A DNA stretch of 7,833 nt from Verrucomicrobiota bacterium (GCA_015660155.1 DQLO01000394.1:1-7833); one strand, 5' to 3'; counted from the stretch's first letter, positions 1 to 7,091 are shown. The notes: a model not told the origin generated them from the sequence alone. Program-made: numbers and translations.

Positions 1-383
1 ACAAATGCGCCGGCAATTAGTAATACCATGACGAACGCTATTGCGCATCCCACAAAAAAAATAAACCCAACCCAAAATGCAATAATTCCGTGAGCCGGCG
101 GTGGTTCCGTTTGGTCTGCGTACGCCGGATCTGTCTGCGATTTACGCTTGTGGGTTCTGGTACGCATCCAATCCACAAATCCCCAGATAGTTCCAGTAAT
201 CACAACGAGCAGACTACTGATGACCGGAATCCAGGCGCGGTTAAAACTGTTCATGTCATCAAGCAAGGCGCGCACAGGATTGGAAAACCATTGGGAATAA
301 AGGCCCAAAAAAATTAGGCCAATGAAAAAGAGGGCAATCCCTCCGGACACTAAATAAAATGAGATGCTGACCTTTTTCTTCAT
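1..383 (-). CDS. Partial three-helix membrane protein of unknown function (C-terminus beyond the left edge)
   Basis: Reading the minus strand from the ATG at 383-381 gives 127 codons with no stop before the window edge, so the gene is 3'-truncated by the window. The protein starts MKKKVSISFY and has three strongly hydrophobic stretches: residues about 8-30, 51-70 and 100-126. Between helices 2 and 3 lies a hydrophilic loop, first basic (RTRTHKRKSQ) and then acidic and proline-rich (residues about 85-98, ending TEPPPAH). With a basic N-terminus this suggests an inner-membrane protein with a cytoplasmic N-terminus and loop. I do not recognise the family. It follows rnpB on the same strand, about 78 bases after the RNA's 3' end. 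TAGGGT lies 7 bases before the ATG and can be read as a -10 box (TTGATC 17 bases upstream) or, through AGGG, as a ribosome binding site. The plus-strand reading of this region lacks protein-like composition. Confidence 0.72.
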   Translation of the reverse strand, partial: MKKKVSISFYLVSGGIALFFIGLIFLGLYSQWFSNPVRALLDDMNSFNRAWIPVISSLLVVITGTIWGFVDWMRTRTHKRKSQTDPAYADQTEPPPAHGIIAFWVGFIFFVGCAIAFVMVLLIAGAF

Positions 384-384
384 A

Positions 385-413
385 CCCGCCACCCTACGCC
401 ACCGGCCAAGGCT
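385..413 (-). promoter_or_regulatory. Candidate promoter of the left-edge membrane protein gene
   Basis: Minus strand TTGATC, exactly 17 bases, then TAGGGT, then 7 bases (GGCGGGT) and the ATG at 383. If real, transcription would start at or one base before the ATG, giving a leaderless mRNA. The same TAGGGT can serve as a Shine-Dalgarno sequence at normal spacing, so the promoter reading is not certain. Coordinates are approximate to within a few bases. Confidence 0.35.
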
Positions 414-453
414 GATCAAGGACTTCTATGTAGCGCCTTGTTTTCTTCATCCG

Positions 454-460
454 AAAAAAA
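454..460 (-). terminator. rnpB: U7 tract directly after rnpB
   Basis: Seven consecutive Us on the minus strand follow immediately after the 3' strand of the RNase P P1 helix (472-461). The GC-rich P1 helix plus U-run looks like the rnpB transcription end, although the P1 pairing is long-range and no compact local hairpin precedes the Us. Confidence 0.5.
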
Positions 461-845
461 CCTTGGAAGGGCTGTAAGCCGAATTTTGTCTGCGCGGGTT
501 GCCCTGCGGAGAGGATCATTTATCTGTTGCGGCCTTACCCGGGGCTTGAACCGTTTCCGATTCGGGGGCGGACCGCCCGTGCCCTCTATTTGGCCTTGCA
601 CCCGATGGGGTTTGCCGTGCCGCCTTGCTTGCGCTTGGCGCGGTGGGCTCTTGCCCCACCTTTTCACCCTTACCCCGGCGAACCGTGGCGGTATATTTTC
701 TGTGGCACTTTCCGTCAACCCACCCTCGCGAGTGAGCTGCCCGAATGTATCCCCGGCGGAACCGGGGTTACGCGGCATCGTGTCCTGCGGTGTTCGGACT
801 TTCCTCTCCCAATAAATTGGAAGCGATCCTCCGCCCTTCCCAGGT
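461..845 (-). ncRNA. rnpB: RNase P RNA, bacterial type A (M1 RNA)
   Basis: This is the catalytic RNA of ribonuclease P, which removes 5' leaders from pre-tRNAs together with the RnpA protein. The universally conserved elements are all present on the minus strand: GAGGAAAGUCC (806-796), GGAAAGUGCCACAG running on to AUACCGCC (713-687), GGGUAAGGCC of the CCA-binding loop region (540-531), AUAAAUGAUC (523-514) and GGCUUAC (480-474), whose GGCUU pairs with AAGUCC to form P4 with its bulged U. P1 is formed by CCUGGGAAGGGC (844-833) and GCCCUUCCAAGG (472-461), 11 of 12 positions paired. P3 is the hairpin CUUCCAA-UUUA-UUGGGAG (823-806). These helices set the ends at about 845 and 461, roughly 385 nt, a normal type A length. 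Exact processed ends are inferred. Reading frames across this region on either strand are non-coding. Confidence 0.96.
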
Positions 846-851
846 GCGGGA

Positions 852-880
852 AGGGTAAAGAGTTTGAGAGAGTTGGGGAA
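852..880 (-). promoter_or_regulatory. Weak candidate rnpB promoter
   Basis: On the minus strand, TACCCT (857-852) fits the TANNNT form of a -10 box and lies 6-7 bases before the base at 845 where the P1 helix begins, so the RNA start predicted from structure and from the promoter agree. The -35 position (880-875, TTCCCC) matches poorly. No other candidate is visible between the zinc-ribbon gene's terminator and rnpB. Confidence 0.35.
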
Positions 881-909
881 GGAAAATCAGTTCGGCCAAA
901 AGCCGAACT
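881..909 (-). terminator. Intrinsic terminator of the zinc-ribbon protein gene
   Basis: The minus strand forms a perfect 8-bp stem, AGUUCGGC (909-902), loop UUUUG, GCCGAACU (896-889), followed by GAUUUUCC. The first stem strand begins at the second base of the TAG stop codon (910-908), a compact arrangement. The U-run is short, so termination may be partial. It separates the gene from rnpB downstream. Confidence 0.7.
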
Positions 910-1639
910 ACGCTTCCTCAGCGGCCAAGTTCATATCACGAGTGTAGTAGATTACGCAGGTGCAGTTGGGGCAGTAGTTAACTTCCTGACTGCTCTTGAG
1001 GTTGGCCACTTCGGCGGTGGGGAGCTTCATGTGGCAACCCCCGCACGCACCGTGCTCCACGCCGACGACGATGTTGGAGCGGCCTTTTTTCAGCAAACGA
1101 TCGTACCGGGAAAGCGTGTCCTCATCAATCTGCGCGGCGGTCTCGGCGCGGAGGGTTTCAGTCTCGCCGATTTGCTTTTGCAGATTCGTTTCGCGTTCGT
1201 CGATTTCCGATAGCGCGGTCGCCATGTCATGATTGGCGGCATCGAGGTCGGCCTTGGTTTGCTTTTGCGTCTCGGCGTTTACGTCCATTTCCTCGAGCAC
1301 CATCAGCTCGTCGGTCTCAAAATTGGAGATGTTCTTTTTGCAATTATCAATCTGCTTCACCAACGCGCGGTATTGCGTGTTGTCCTTGGTCTCCAGTTGT
1401 TGCTTGGAATAGGTGATGATCTTCGTCTGCTCGCCGGCGGCCTCCATCTCGAGGGCGTTTTTCTTGACCTCCAATTCCTTGGCCGCCTGTTCCGCATCGG
1501 CCTGCGCGGCCTCGGCGTTGGCGGAGCGTTCATTGACCGAGACGCGCTCGATCCCCAGCCCCACAATCTCGGCGCGGCCTTGGACGATGGTGCGGTCGCG
1601 GTTTTGCAGCACCAAAAGTGTTTCAATAATCTCCAGCAT
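908..1639 (-). CDS. Coiled-coil protein with C-terminal C4 zinc ribbon
   Basis: A 243-residue protein. Residues about 30-180 are one long charged helix, rich in Glu, Lys, Gln and Ala without prolines, typical of a coiled coil. Residues 199-226 carry a C4 zinc ribbon with the pairs CGGC (C199, C202) and CPNC (C223, C226); the line ends NYCPNCTCVIYY. This layout matches the widespread C4-type zinc-ribbon family (Pfam zf-RING_7, formerly DUF164), whose best-studied members are described as putative nucleic-acid or secretion-related adaptors. The exact cellular role here is unknown. The start MLEIIETLLVLQNRD fits the family: an upstream in-frame extension to 1894 would cross the promoter and the guaA start and looks non-coding. 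The ribosome binding site is weak (GGA about 10 bases before ATG). The gene is divergent from guaA and ends in its own terminator. Confidence 0.9.
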   Translation of the reverse strand: MLEIIETLLVLQNRDRTIVQGRAEIVGLGIERVSVNERSANAEAAQADAEQAAKELEVKKNALEMEAAGEQTKIITYSKQQLETKDNTQYRALVKQIDNCKKNISNFETDELMVLEEMDVNAETQKQTKADLDAANHDMATALSEIDERETNLQKQIGETETLRAETAAQIDEDTLSRYDRLLKKGRSNIVVGVEHGACGGCHMKLPTAEVANLKSSQEVNYCPNCTCVIYYTRDMNLAAEEA

Positions 1640-1665
1640 TTTTTGTAAATCCGTAAAAGGGCCGC

Positions 1666-1749
1666 TCAACCTAGGGCCCGCGCGGGAAGGTGTCAATCTC
1701 GGTTGAGGGAGAACCCAACGGGAACGGTTTATGCAATCAACCCTCAACC
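1666..1749. repeat. Cluster of four TCAACC/GGTTGA hexamers between divergent genes
   Basis: TCAACC occurs at 1666-1671, 1737-1742 and 1744-1749, and its complement GGTTGA at 1701-1706. Three copies extend to the heptamer CTCAACC (1665-1671, 1743-1749) or its reverse GGTTGAG (1701-1707). The copies at 1701-1709 and 1741-1749 form a perfect 9-bp inverted repeat, GGTTGAGGG/CCCTCAACC, with a 31-base spacer. The first copy lies on the -10 box of the zinc-ribbon promoter. Binding sites for a regulator of the divergent pair are possible; no regulator is identified. Confidence 0.45.
1668..1696 (-). promoter_or_regulatory. Sigma70-type promoter of the zinc-ribbon gene
   Basis: On the minus strand, a perfect -35 box TTGACA (1696-1691), a spacer of exactly 17 bases and TAGGTT (1673-1668, TANNNT type). 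The predicted start is near 1661, giving a leader of about 22 bases to the ATG at 1639. The spacer contains the 10-base palindrome CCCGCGCGGG (1677-1686), and the -10 box overlaps a TCAACC element, so it could be controlled. Confidence 0.65.
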
Positions 1750-1754
1750 TGACC

Positions 1755-1775
1755 CCAAAGTGGGCACACTTTTGG
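1755..1775 (+). promoter_or_regulatory. Stem-loop in the guaA upstream region
   Basis: CCAAAGTG, loop GGCA, CACTTTTGG: an 8-bp stem with one bulged T, 42 bases before the guaA ATG. It would lie in the guaA leader if transcription starts upstream of it. No conserved purine-riboswitch core is visible, so any role is open. Confidence 0.3.
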
Positions 1776-1817
1776 CTCGCCTTCGCGAATGGAAACGACA
1801 GGGTGTCCGCTTTTCCG

Positions 1818-3359
1818 ATGCGGGAGCAAATTGTCATTCTTGATTTTGGATCGCAATACACACAGGTGATTGCGCGGCGCATTCGCGAGGCCAAGGTGTT
1901 TTCGCGAATCCTGCCTTACCACACGCCGGCGGCCGAGATCGCCGCGTTGAATCCCAAGGGCATCATTCTTTCCGGCGGTCCGCAAAGCGTGTACAGCCGC
2001 AAAGCGCCTTTGCCGGATAAAAAAATCTTCGACCTCGGCGTGCCCATGTTGGGCATTTGTTTTGGGCTGCAGTTGATGGCCAAATATCTCGGCGGCAAAG
2101 TAGAGCGCGGTACCAAACGCGAATACGGCAAAGGTAAGCTCACGGTGAAGGACGGCCGTTGCGCGCTCTTTGGCAAACTGCCAAAAAATTTGCAGGTGTG
2201 GAATTCCCACGGCGATAAACTCACCAAGCTGCCCACCGATTTCAAGACCGTCGCCATCACAGAAAATTCCCCGCACGCGGCAATCGAAAACCGTAAACGC
2301 CGATTCTTCGGCCTGCAGTTTCATCCCGAAGTCGTCCACACCCCCAAGGGCAAAAAGGTCATCAGCAACTTCGTGCATAAAATCTGCGGCTGCGCGCGCA
2401 CGTGGACGATGCGCAGCTACATCGACCAAGCCGTCGAGGACATCCGCGCGCAAGTCGGCGGCGAGCACGTCATCCTTGGCCTCTCCGGCGGCGTGGATTC
2501 CAGCGTAGCCGCCGCGCTCATCCACCGCGCCATTGGCGATCAGCTCACCTGCATTTTTGTAAACAACGGCGTGCTCCGCGCCAACGAAGCCGAAGCGGTA
2601 CAAAAACTTTTCCGCGATAACTTTAGTTGCAAATTCCTGTACGAAGACACCGCCGAACTTTTCCTGCGCAAACTCAAAGGCGTCACCGACCCCGAAACCA
2701 AACGCAAGATCATCGGCAACACCTTCATCGACGTCTTCCAAAAAGCCACCCGCAAAGTCGGCAAAGCCAAGTTCCTCGCGCAAGGCACGCTGTACCCTGA
2801 CGTCATCGAATCCGTGCCCATCGACGGCAACCCCGCCTCGCTCATCAAGAGCCATCACAACGTGGGCGGCCTGCCGAAGAACATGAAATTCAAACTCGTC
2901 GAGCCGCTGCGCCAATTGTTCAAAGACGAAGTGCGCCTGCTCGGCCTCGCGCTGGGGTTATCCAAAGAAGTCGTGTGGCGCCAACCCTTCCCGGGCCCTG
3001 GCCTTGCCGTGCGCTTGCTCGGCGAAGTCACCGAAGAACGCCTCGAAATCCTTCGCAACGCCGATCGCATTGTGATGTCCGCCATCCGCGACGCCGGTTG
3101 GTATTATAAAGTGTGGCAAAGCTTCGCCGTGCTGCTCCCCGTAAAAAGCGTGGGCGTGATGGGCGACGAACGCACCTACGAATTTACCATCGCCGTCCGC
3201 GTCGTCGACAGCCAAGACGGCATGACCGCCGACTGGGTAAAACTCCCCCCCGCATTGCTCGAGACCATCTCCAACCGCATCATCAACGAAGTCGATGGAG
3301 TCAACCGAGTCTGCTACGACATCACCAGCAAACCCCCCGGAACGATCGAGTGGGAGTGA
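1818..3359 (+). CDS. guaA: GMP synthase (glutamine-hydrolysing)
   Basis: A 513-residue enzyme that converts XMP, ATP and glutamine to GMP in the last step of de novo guanine nucleotide synthesis, in the cytoplasm. The N-terminal class I glutamine amidotransferase domain (about 1-190) has the nucleophile in GICFGLQ (C81) and its partners in QFHPEV (H169, E171). The ATP pyrophosphatase domain follows, with the P-loop SGGVDSS (223-229). The C-terminal dimerisation domain ends in the characteristic KPPGTIEWE and contains the XMP-binding region. Length is normal and no key residue is missing. The start [16 protein letters not shown] is where the family begins. An in-frame ATG at 1731 would add 29 residues unlike the family and would run through the upstream inverted repeats. 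The ribosome binding site is weak (AGGG about 13 bases upstream). No partner guaB is in the window, and the gene appears to stand alone. Confidence 0.97.
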   Translation: MREQIVILDFGSQYTQVIARRIREAKVFSRILPYHTPAAEIAALNPKGIILSGGPQSVYSRKAPLPDKKIFDLGVPMLGICFGLQLMAKYLGGKVERGTKREYGKGKLTVKDGRCALFGKLPKNLQVWNSHGDKLTKLPTDFKTVAITENSPHAAIENRKRRFFGLQFHPEVVHTPKGKKVISNFVHKICGCARTWTMRSYIDQAVEDIRAQVGGEHVILGLSGGVDSSVAAALIHRAIGDQLTCIFVNNGVLRANEAEAVQKLFRDNFSCKFLYEDTAELFLRKLKGVTDPETKRKIIGNTFIDVFQKATRKVGKAKFLAQGTLYPDVIESVPIDGNPASLIKSHHNVGGLPKNMKFKLVEPLRQLFKDEVRLLGLALGLSKEVVWRQPFPGPGLAVRLLGEVTEERLEILRNADRIVMSAIRDAGWYYKVWQSFAVLLPVKSVGVMGDERTYEFTIAVRVVDSQDGMTADWVKLPPALLETISNRIINEVDGVNRVCYDITSKPPGTIEWE

Positions 3360-3592
3360 GCGGCCTATGGCCCTGAATGATGGTTGACGGGGAAACCATT
3401 CCCCTCATCCCCTGGGCCACCACTCTGGGCTACATTTTCTTCAAACTCCTCCCCAAACATTTCCCGCACTCACATTGTACGTATAGGGGTAACAACCTTC
3501 GTTGCGCCACTCATTGCGCGCTGGGGTTTATTGTGGGATGTTGAATTAGCTTCCCGGCTGCATGGGCCTTCTGAAATAGAAAGGTAACAACC
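3360..3592 (+). other. guaA-subtilase intergenic region with a 10-bp direct repeat and a doubtful 55-codon reading frame
   Basis: A small hairpin GGGGAA-ACCA-TTCCCC (3389-3404) follows guaA but has no U-run, so it is a poor terminator. GGTAACAACC occurs twice, at 3488-3497 and 3583-3592; the second copy overlaps the end of the subtilase ribosome binding site (GAAAGG, 3579-3584) and abuts its ATG. A frame from ATG 3377 to TGA 3544 would encode 55 residues with a hydrophobic start (IPLIPWATTLGYIFF) but lacks a convincing ribosome binding site. No clear promoter for the subtilase could be named. Confidence 0.35.
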
Positions 3593-5968
3593 ATGAATAA
3601 TAAAACTACCCAACCGGCCGCGTGGGCGGCGGTTTTCACCCTCACCGCAATTCTGCTTTGGTGGGGAATTCCCACTACTCAAAACAACCCGGCTTCTCCT
3701 CAACCGACCTTGGCGCTTGAGCGCACTGGGGCGGCGGAGCGGTTGGCGGGGATGCGGGAACGAGCGCAATCGGCGGCTCGTTTGGTGCGCGATCAACAGT
3801 TCCAAACTCACGTTCGCAGTGAAATGGAACCGGAGCGTGATGTGTTCGTATTGAAACATCGCACGGCAACCACGCCCGATAAAAGCGGCCTCCAATGGCG
3901 GGCGCACGCGGCACGACAAGCTGCGCCTTTGGCGGCGAAGTTGCCTGAGGGAACAGTAATGTTTCGCGGCCAACCGGCGCATCCTTCGCGGGTAATGGCC
4001 CGGGTGAAAACGGGCACGTCCATCGCGGATTTGCGGGCAGCGCTCGATGGCATCGGCGCGCAACTTGCTAATGAACCGAATGCGCTTGGCTGGGCGGCGA
4101 TTGATTTGCCGCCGGCGGAGGGCGAGGGAGCAGCGTTGGATGGCGAAATGCAGTTGATGACGGGGCTGAAGTTGCTCCAATCGACGGACGCGTTGGACGC
4201 TGTGGAGCCGGATTATGTGGTGACACGCACGGGCGAACCCACGGATGAAGGTTATGTAAATGGCTGGCTGTGGGGCCTGCGCAACACGGGCCAAAACGGC
4301 GGGCGTTCGGGCATCGATATTGGCGCGGCGAAGGCGTGGGATGTGACCACCGGTTCCACGGATGTGTTGGTGGCCGTCATCGACACGGGCATTCGTTATA
4401 CGCACCAAGAGTTGCGAAATCAAATGTGGGTGAACCCCGATGAGATTGCCGGCAACGGAATTGATGACGACGGCGATGGTTATATCGATAATGTGCACGG
4501 CATCGACGTCATCAATAACGATGGCGATCCGATGGACGATCACGGGCACGGCACACATTGCGCGGGAACGATTGGCGCATCGGCCAATGACGGCTACGCG
4601 CACGTGGGCGTGGCGTGGAATGTGCGGCTGATGGGCTGCAAATTCCTCAGCGCCCAAGGCAGCGGCTACACCAGCGGCGCAGTAGAGTGCATCGACTTCG
4701 CGGTCGCGAAAGGCGCGAAGGTACTCAGCAACAGTTGGGGCGGCGGCGGCTTCAGCCAAAGCCTGTACGATGCCATCAAGCGCGCGCAAGATGCGGGCGT
4801 GCTGTTCATCGCGGCAGCGGGCAACAGTGGTTTGGACACGGACAATTCGCCGAGCTATCCCAGCGCGTATGACCTCGACAACATCATCGCAGTGGCGGCC
4901 ATTGATCGTTACGGCCAAATGGCCAGTTGGTCCAACTACGGCAAAGTGACGGTCGACCTCGGCGCGCCGGGCGTGGACATCTTTTCCACCGTGGCCGACT
5001 CCGACGAAAGTTACGCCTACTACAGCGGCACCAGCATGGCCACCCCGCACGTGGCGGGCGTGATGGCACTGCTGCTCGCTCACGATAGTTCCTTGAGCGC
5101 GGCCCAAGCGAAAGCGCGTTTGCTGAACACCAGCGTGTTTCTCGATTCACTGCGCGATCGCACCGTGAGCGGCGGCCTCGCCAACGCGGGCAATGCGTTG
5201 GATGGCAACGATGACGGCTCGCTGGAGTTGACGCTCACTGTTTCGGATGACCCCTTGCGCGGTGGGCGCACGTCGGCGGTGTTTGCCAGTGTGACGGATG
5301 TGACGCCGGTGACGGGCGCCACGGTGACCGGCAGCGCGGGCGGTACTTCGTTGGCGTTCGCCGATGACGGCGCTGCGCCGGATGCCACCGCAGATGACGG
5401 CGTGTACTCGGCGGCACTCGTGGTAACCGATGATTCGTCAGTGACGGAATTGGTGATCACCGCCGAGGCCAGCGCGGCAGGTAAAGATTCCGGCAGCGCG
5501 AGCCTCACGGTGGCGGTCGTTCACCCGCCGGCGAATGATGACTTCGATGAATCGGCGGGCTTGAACGGACGCCGCGCGAGCTTGTCTGGTTTCACCAATG
5601 TGGCGGCCACGGCGGAGGATGGCGAGCCGCGCCATTATTGGCTGAAGGCGCAGAAGTCGGTATGGTTCACTTGGACGGCCCCACGTTCAGGCCGAGGCGA
5701 CATCACGCTGCGCGGCAGCGACTTCGATACGGTGATGGCCGTTTATCGCGGCAGCACACTCGATGGCCTGCGGCGAGTGGCGCGCGATGATGACAGCGGC
5801 GGGCGACTCACCAGCCGCGTGCGGTTCGACGCGCGGCGCGGGCGAACGTACCACATCGCGGTGGACGGCTGGCGCGGCGCGGAAGGCAACATCGAAGGCC
5901 GGTTGGTCGTCAAGAAACGCAAACCCTTCCGCCGCACACCCCGCCGACCATGGTGGCAGTGGCGCTAA
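3593..5968 (+). CDS. Secreted subtilisin-family (S8) serine protease with C-terminal accessory domains
   Basis: A 791-residue extracytoplasmic endopeptidase. Residues 9-26 form a hydrophobic signal or anchor segment. A linker (about 30-130) leads to a prodomain (about 132-210, from PSRVMARVKTG to VEPDYVV) resembling fervidolysin-type inhibitory propeptides. The catalytic domain (about 240-515) has the full triad, Asp264 in AVIDTG, His319 in HGHGTHCAG and Ser481 in GTSMATPHVAG, and the oxyanion Asn411 in AAAGNSG. A calcium-type insert, GIDDDGDGYIDN, occupies about 289-300. After that come a beta-rich domain (about 545-645) with the DDG...DGVYSA signature of choice-of-anchor X-type domains, then a domain (about 646-773) resembling the bacterial pre-peptidase C-terminal (PPC) fold, FDTVMAVYRG being characteristic. 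The protein ends in a basic, tryptophan-rich tail, KKRKPFRRTPRRPWWQWR. GAAAGG eight bases before the ATG is a good ribosome binding site. The true substrate is unknown; degradation of external protein is likely. Confidence 0.93.
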   Translation: MNNKTTQPAAWAAVFTLTAILLWWGIPTTQNNPASPQPTLALERTGAAERLAGMRERAQSAARLVRDQQFQTHVRSEMEPERDVFVLKHRTATTPDKSGLQWRAHAARQAAPLAAKLPEGTVMFRGQPAHPSRVMARVKTGTSIADLRAALDGIGAQLANEPNALGWAAIDLPPAEGEGAALDGEMQLMTGLKLLQSTDALDAVEPDYVVTRTGEPTDEGYVNGWLWGLRNTGQNGGRSGIDIGAAKAWDVTTGSTDVLVAVIDTGIRYTHQELRNQMWVNPDEIAGNGIDDDGDGYIDNVHGIDVINNDGDPMDDHGHGTHCAGTIGASANDGYAHVGVAWNVRLMGCKFLSAQGSGYTSGAVECIDFAVAKGAKVLSNSWGGGGFSQSLYDAIKRAQDAGVLFIAAAGNSGLDTDNSPSYPSAYDLDNIIAVAAIDRYGQMASWSNYGKVTVDLGAPGVDIFSTVADSDESYAYYSGTSMATPHVAGVMALLLAHDSSLSAAQAKARLLNTSVFLDSLRDRTVSGGLANAGNALDGNDDGSLELTLTVSDDPLRGGRTSAVFASVTDVTPVTGATVTGSAGGTSLAFADDGAAPDATADDGVYSAALVVTDDSSVTELVITAEASAAGKDSGSASLTVAVVHPPANDDFDESAGLNGRRASLSGFTNVAATAEDGEPRHYWLKAQKSVWFTWTAPRSGRGDITLRGSDFDTVMAVYRGSTLDGLRRVARDDDSGGRLTSRVRFDARRGRTYHIAVDGWRGAEGNIEGRLVVKKRKPFRRTPRRPWWQWR

Positions 5969-5991
5969 CGAAAACTCAAGTGGGGATGGGG

Positions 5992-6024
5992 AAGCCTCGG
6001 CTTTGGCCGGGGCTTTTCCTTTTT
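5992..6024 (+). terminator. Strong intrinsic terminator after the subtilase
   Basis: A 10-bp stem, AAGCCTCGGC (5992-6001) and GCCGGGGCTT (6006-6015) with loop TTTG and one T-G pair, followed by TTCCTTTTT. It starts 23 bases after the protease stop codon and isolates the protease from the pilin-like gene downstream. Confidence 0.88.
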
Positions 6025-6053
6025 ACCAATCCAAATGTTGACCGTCTTTTCCA

Positions 6054-6082
6054 TTGGCAAGGGTCACTTTTTTAGTTAGTGT
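6054..6082 (+). promoter_or_regulatory. Candidate promoter of the pilin-like gene
   Basis: TTGGCA (6054-6059, 5 of 6 matches to TTGACA), a 17-base spacer and TAGTGT (6077-6082, TANNNT type). The predicted start is near 6089, so the leader to ATG 6093 would be only a few bases. No Shine-Dalgarno sequence is present before this ATG, which agrees with a near-leaderless mRNA. Confidence 0.5.
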
Positions 6083-6092
6083 TTGCACACTC

Positions 6093-6995
6093 ATGCAGGT
6101 CAGCACCCCAAACCGAGCCCGCCGCGGCTTCACGTTGATCGAATTGCTGGTGGTAATTGCCATCATCGGCATTCTGGCATCAATCCTTTTGCCCGTGCTG
6201 GCGCGGGCAAAAACCAAAGCAAACCGGCTGCGTTGCGCGAGCAATCTGCGTCAAGTCAACTTGGCTCTGCTTGGGTTTGCCAACGATTATAACAGTCGAT
6301 TTCCGTGGCTGCTGACGCTGGAAGAGCAGGCCGAAGTCACCGCCGGCCTCACCGGTGCCAGGCCGTTCCCCAACCAAGCGCCGGCCAATCGCCGGGTGCG
6401 TGATGTGTCCACGCTGTTTTGTATTCCCAGTATCCGCAACGCGCTGAGTACGCCGAAGACCTTGCTTTCCCCGTGCGATCCCCAGGCGCAGGAAGCCAAT
6501 GAAACCATGGCAACCAACTTTAGCGCGCTACGAAAATTGGACATCAAAGGGCTCAGTTATTCCGTTTGTCATGGGGGCGATCAACTCCTGCCCAACACCA
6601 TCGTGGGGCTCTCGCGCAACACGGAACATCCCTGCCTCAAACCATTCGGCAGCCGATGGTTTGTGATGAACTACCAATCCATTTGCAGGACGGTGGTGAA
6701 CCCGCCGGGCAACTCCACTCGATTTGTGGGCGCGGATGATATTGCCGAAACCACTCCGGCCGCCGAGGTGAAGCGGCTCTCGCCGTACATCATGGCGCAG
6801 CTCAACAAGAACGAAGGCCAAATGTCATTGTCCGATGGCAGTGTGACCCAAGTGGATGCGGCGAAATTTGAGACGGCGATCAATGCCCATCTAAAGTCCC
6901 TCGGCGGCTCCACAATAGGCAAGCCGCAAACAAGCATCAGTCGGCCGTTTCAGCCGGCCGTAACGGCGGGAGGGAACGGTGTTCAGGGTAATTAG
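6093..6995 (+). CDS. Prepilin-like protein with type IV N-terminal methylation signal
   Basis: A 300-residue protein with a class III signal: basic leader [12 protein letters not shown], then FTLIELL, with the cleavage/methylation point between G12 and F13 and the conserved Glu at mature position 5 (E17). The hydrophobic helix runs to about residue 37. It is followed by the segment [15 protein letters not shown] with C48, typical of pilin-like proteins found in many copies in Verrucomicrobiota, Planctomycetota and Lentisphaerota. Near the end, [11 protein letters not shown] (241-251) is a degenerate form of the H-X9-DG motif of that group. Five further cysteines (110, 128, 159, 181, 198) could form disulfides. 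Such proteins are exported and anchored by a type II secretion or type IV pilus machinery, but the specific role of these lone large members is not known. Start chosen at ATG 6093; a TTG at 6054 is also in frame but would overlap the candidate promoter. No assembly genes are nearby. Confidence 0.88.
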   Translation: MQVSTPNRARRGFTLIELLVVIAIIGILASILLPVLARAKTKANRLRCASNLRQVNLALLGFANDYNSRFPWLLTLEEQAEVTAGLTGARPFPNQAPANRRVRDVSTLFCIPSIRNALSTPKTLLSPCDPQAQEANETMATNFSALRKLDIKGLSYSVCHGGDQLLPNTIVGLSRNTEHPCLKPFGSRWFVMNYQSICRTVVNPPGNSTRFVGADDIAETTPAAEVKRLSPYIMAQLNKNEGQMSLSDGSVTQVDAAKFETAINAHLKSLGGSTIGKPQTSISRPFQPAVTAGGNGVQGN

Positions 6996-7067
6996 CTGAG
7001 ACCCGACCCGGATTATCCGATTGATGCCACAACCGTGCACGCTCTGATTTGCCACTTCCAGTTTGCG

Positions 7068-7091
7068 AAAGAACGGCGAGAAGTCTAGGAT
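7068..7091 (+). promoter_or_regulatory. Candidate promoter or ribosome binding site of the small secreted protein gene
   Basis: TTGCGA, 17 bases, TAGGAT (7086-7091), then 7 bases to ATG 7099. The spacing repeats exactly that in front of the left-edge membrane protein gene. AGGA inside TAGGAT is also a Shine-Dalgarno sequence at 8-base spacing, so the site may be either. The left boundary is approximate to a few bases. Confidence 0.35.

Noticed and set aside
90..317. 75-codon plus-strand frame near the left edge
   Set aside because: The minus strand encodes a far more convincing membrane protein across the whole region.
416..1213. Several open frames crossing rnpB on both strands
   Set aside because: They cover the structured RNase P RNA and end inside the zinc-ribbon gene; none has a ribosome binding site or family signature.
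1731..1817. Longer guaA start adding 29 residues
   Set aside because: GMP synthases begin at about the [14 protein letters not shown] segment; the extension reads through a hairpin and an inverted repeat.
1640..1817. Purine riboswitch upstream of guaA
   Set aside because: No conserved guanine- or PRPP-riboswitch core can be seen; only a simple hairpin.
1737..2915. 392-codon open frame on the minus strand opposite guaA
   Set aside because: Shadow of guaA; composition is unlike a protein and guaA is certain.
3389..3404. Hairpin GGGGAA-ACCA-TTCCCC as guaA terminator
   Set aside because: Only 6 bp and followed by TCATCC, not a U-run.
3470..5107. 545-codon open frame on the minus strand opposite the subtilase
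   Set aside because: It mirrors the GC-rich codon pattern of the true gene, has low-complexity Arg/His/Ala-rich content with no domain, and overlaps a protease with a full catalytic triad.
6942..6960. CGGCCG inverted repeat near the end of the pilin-like gene as a terminator
   Set aside because: It lies inside the coding region and no U-run follows.
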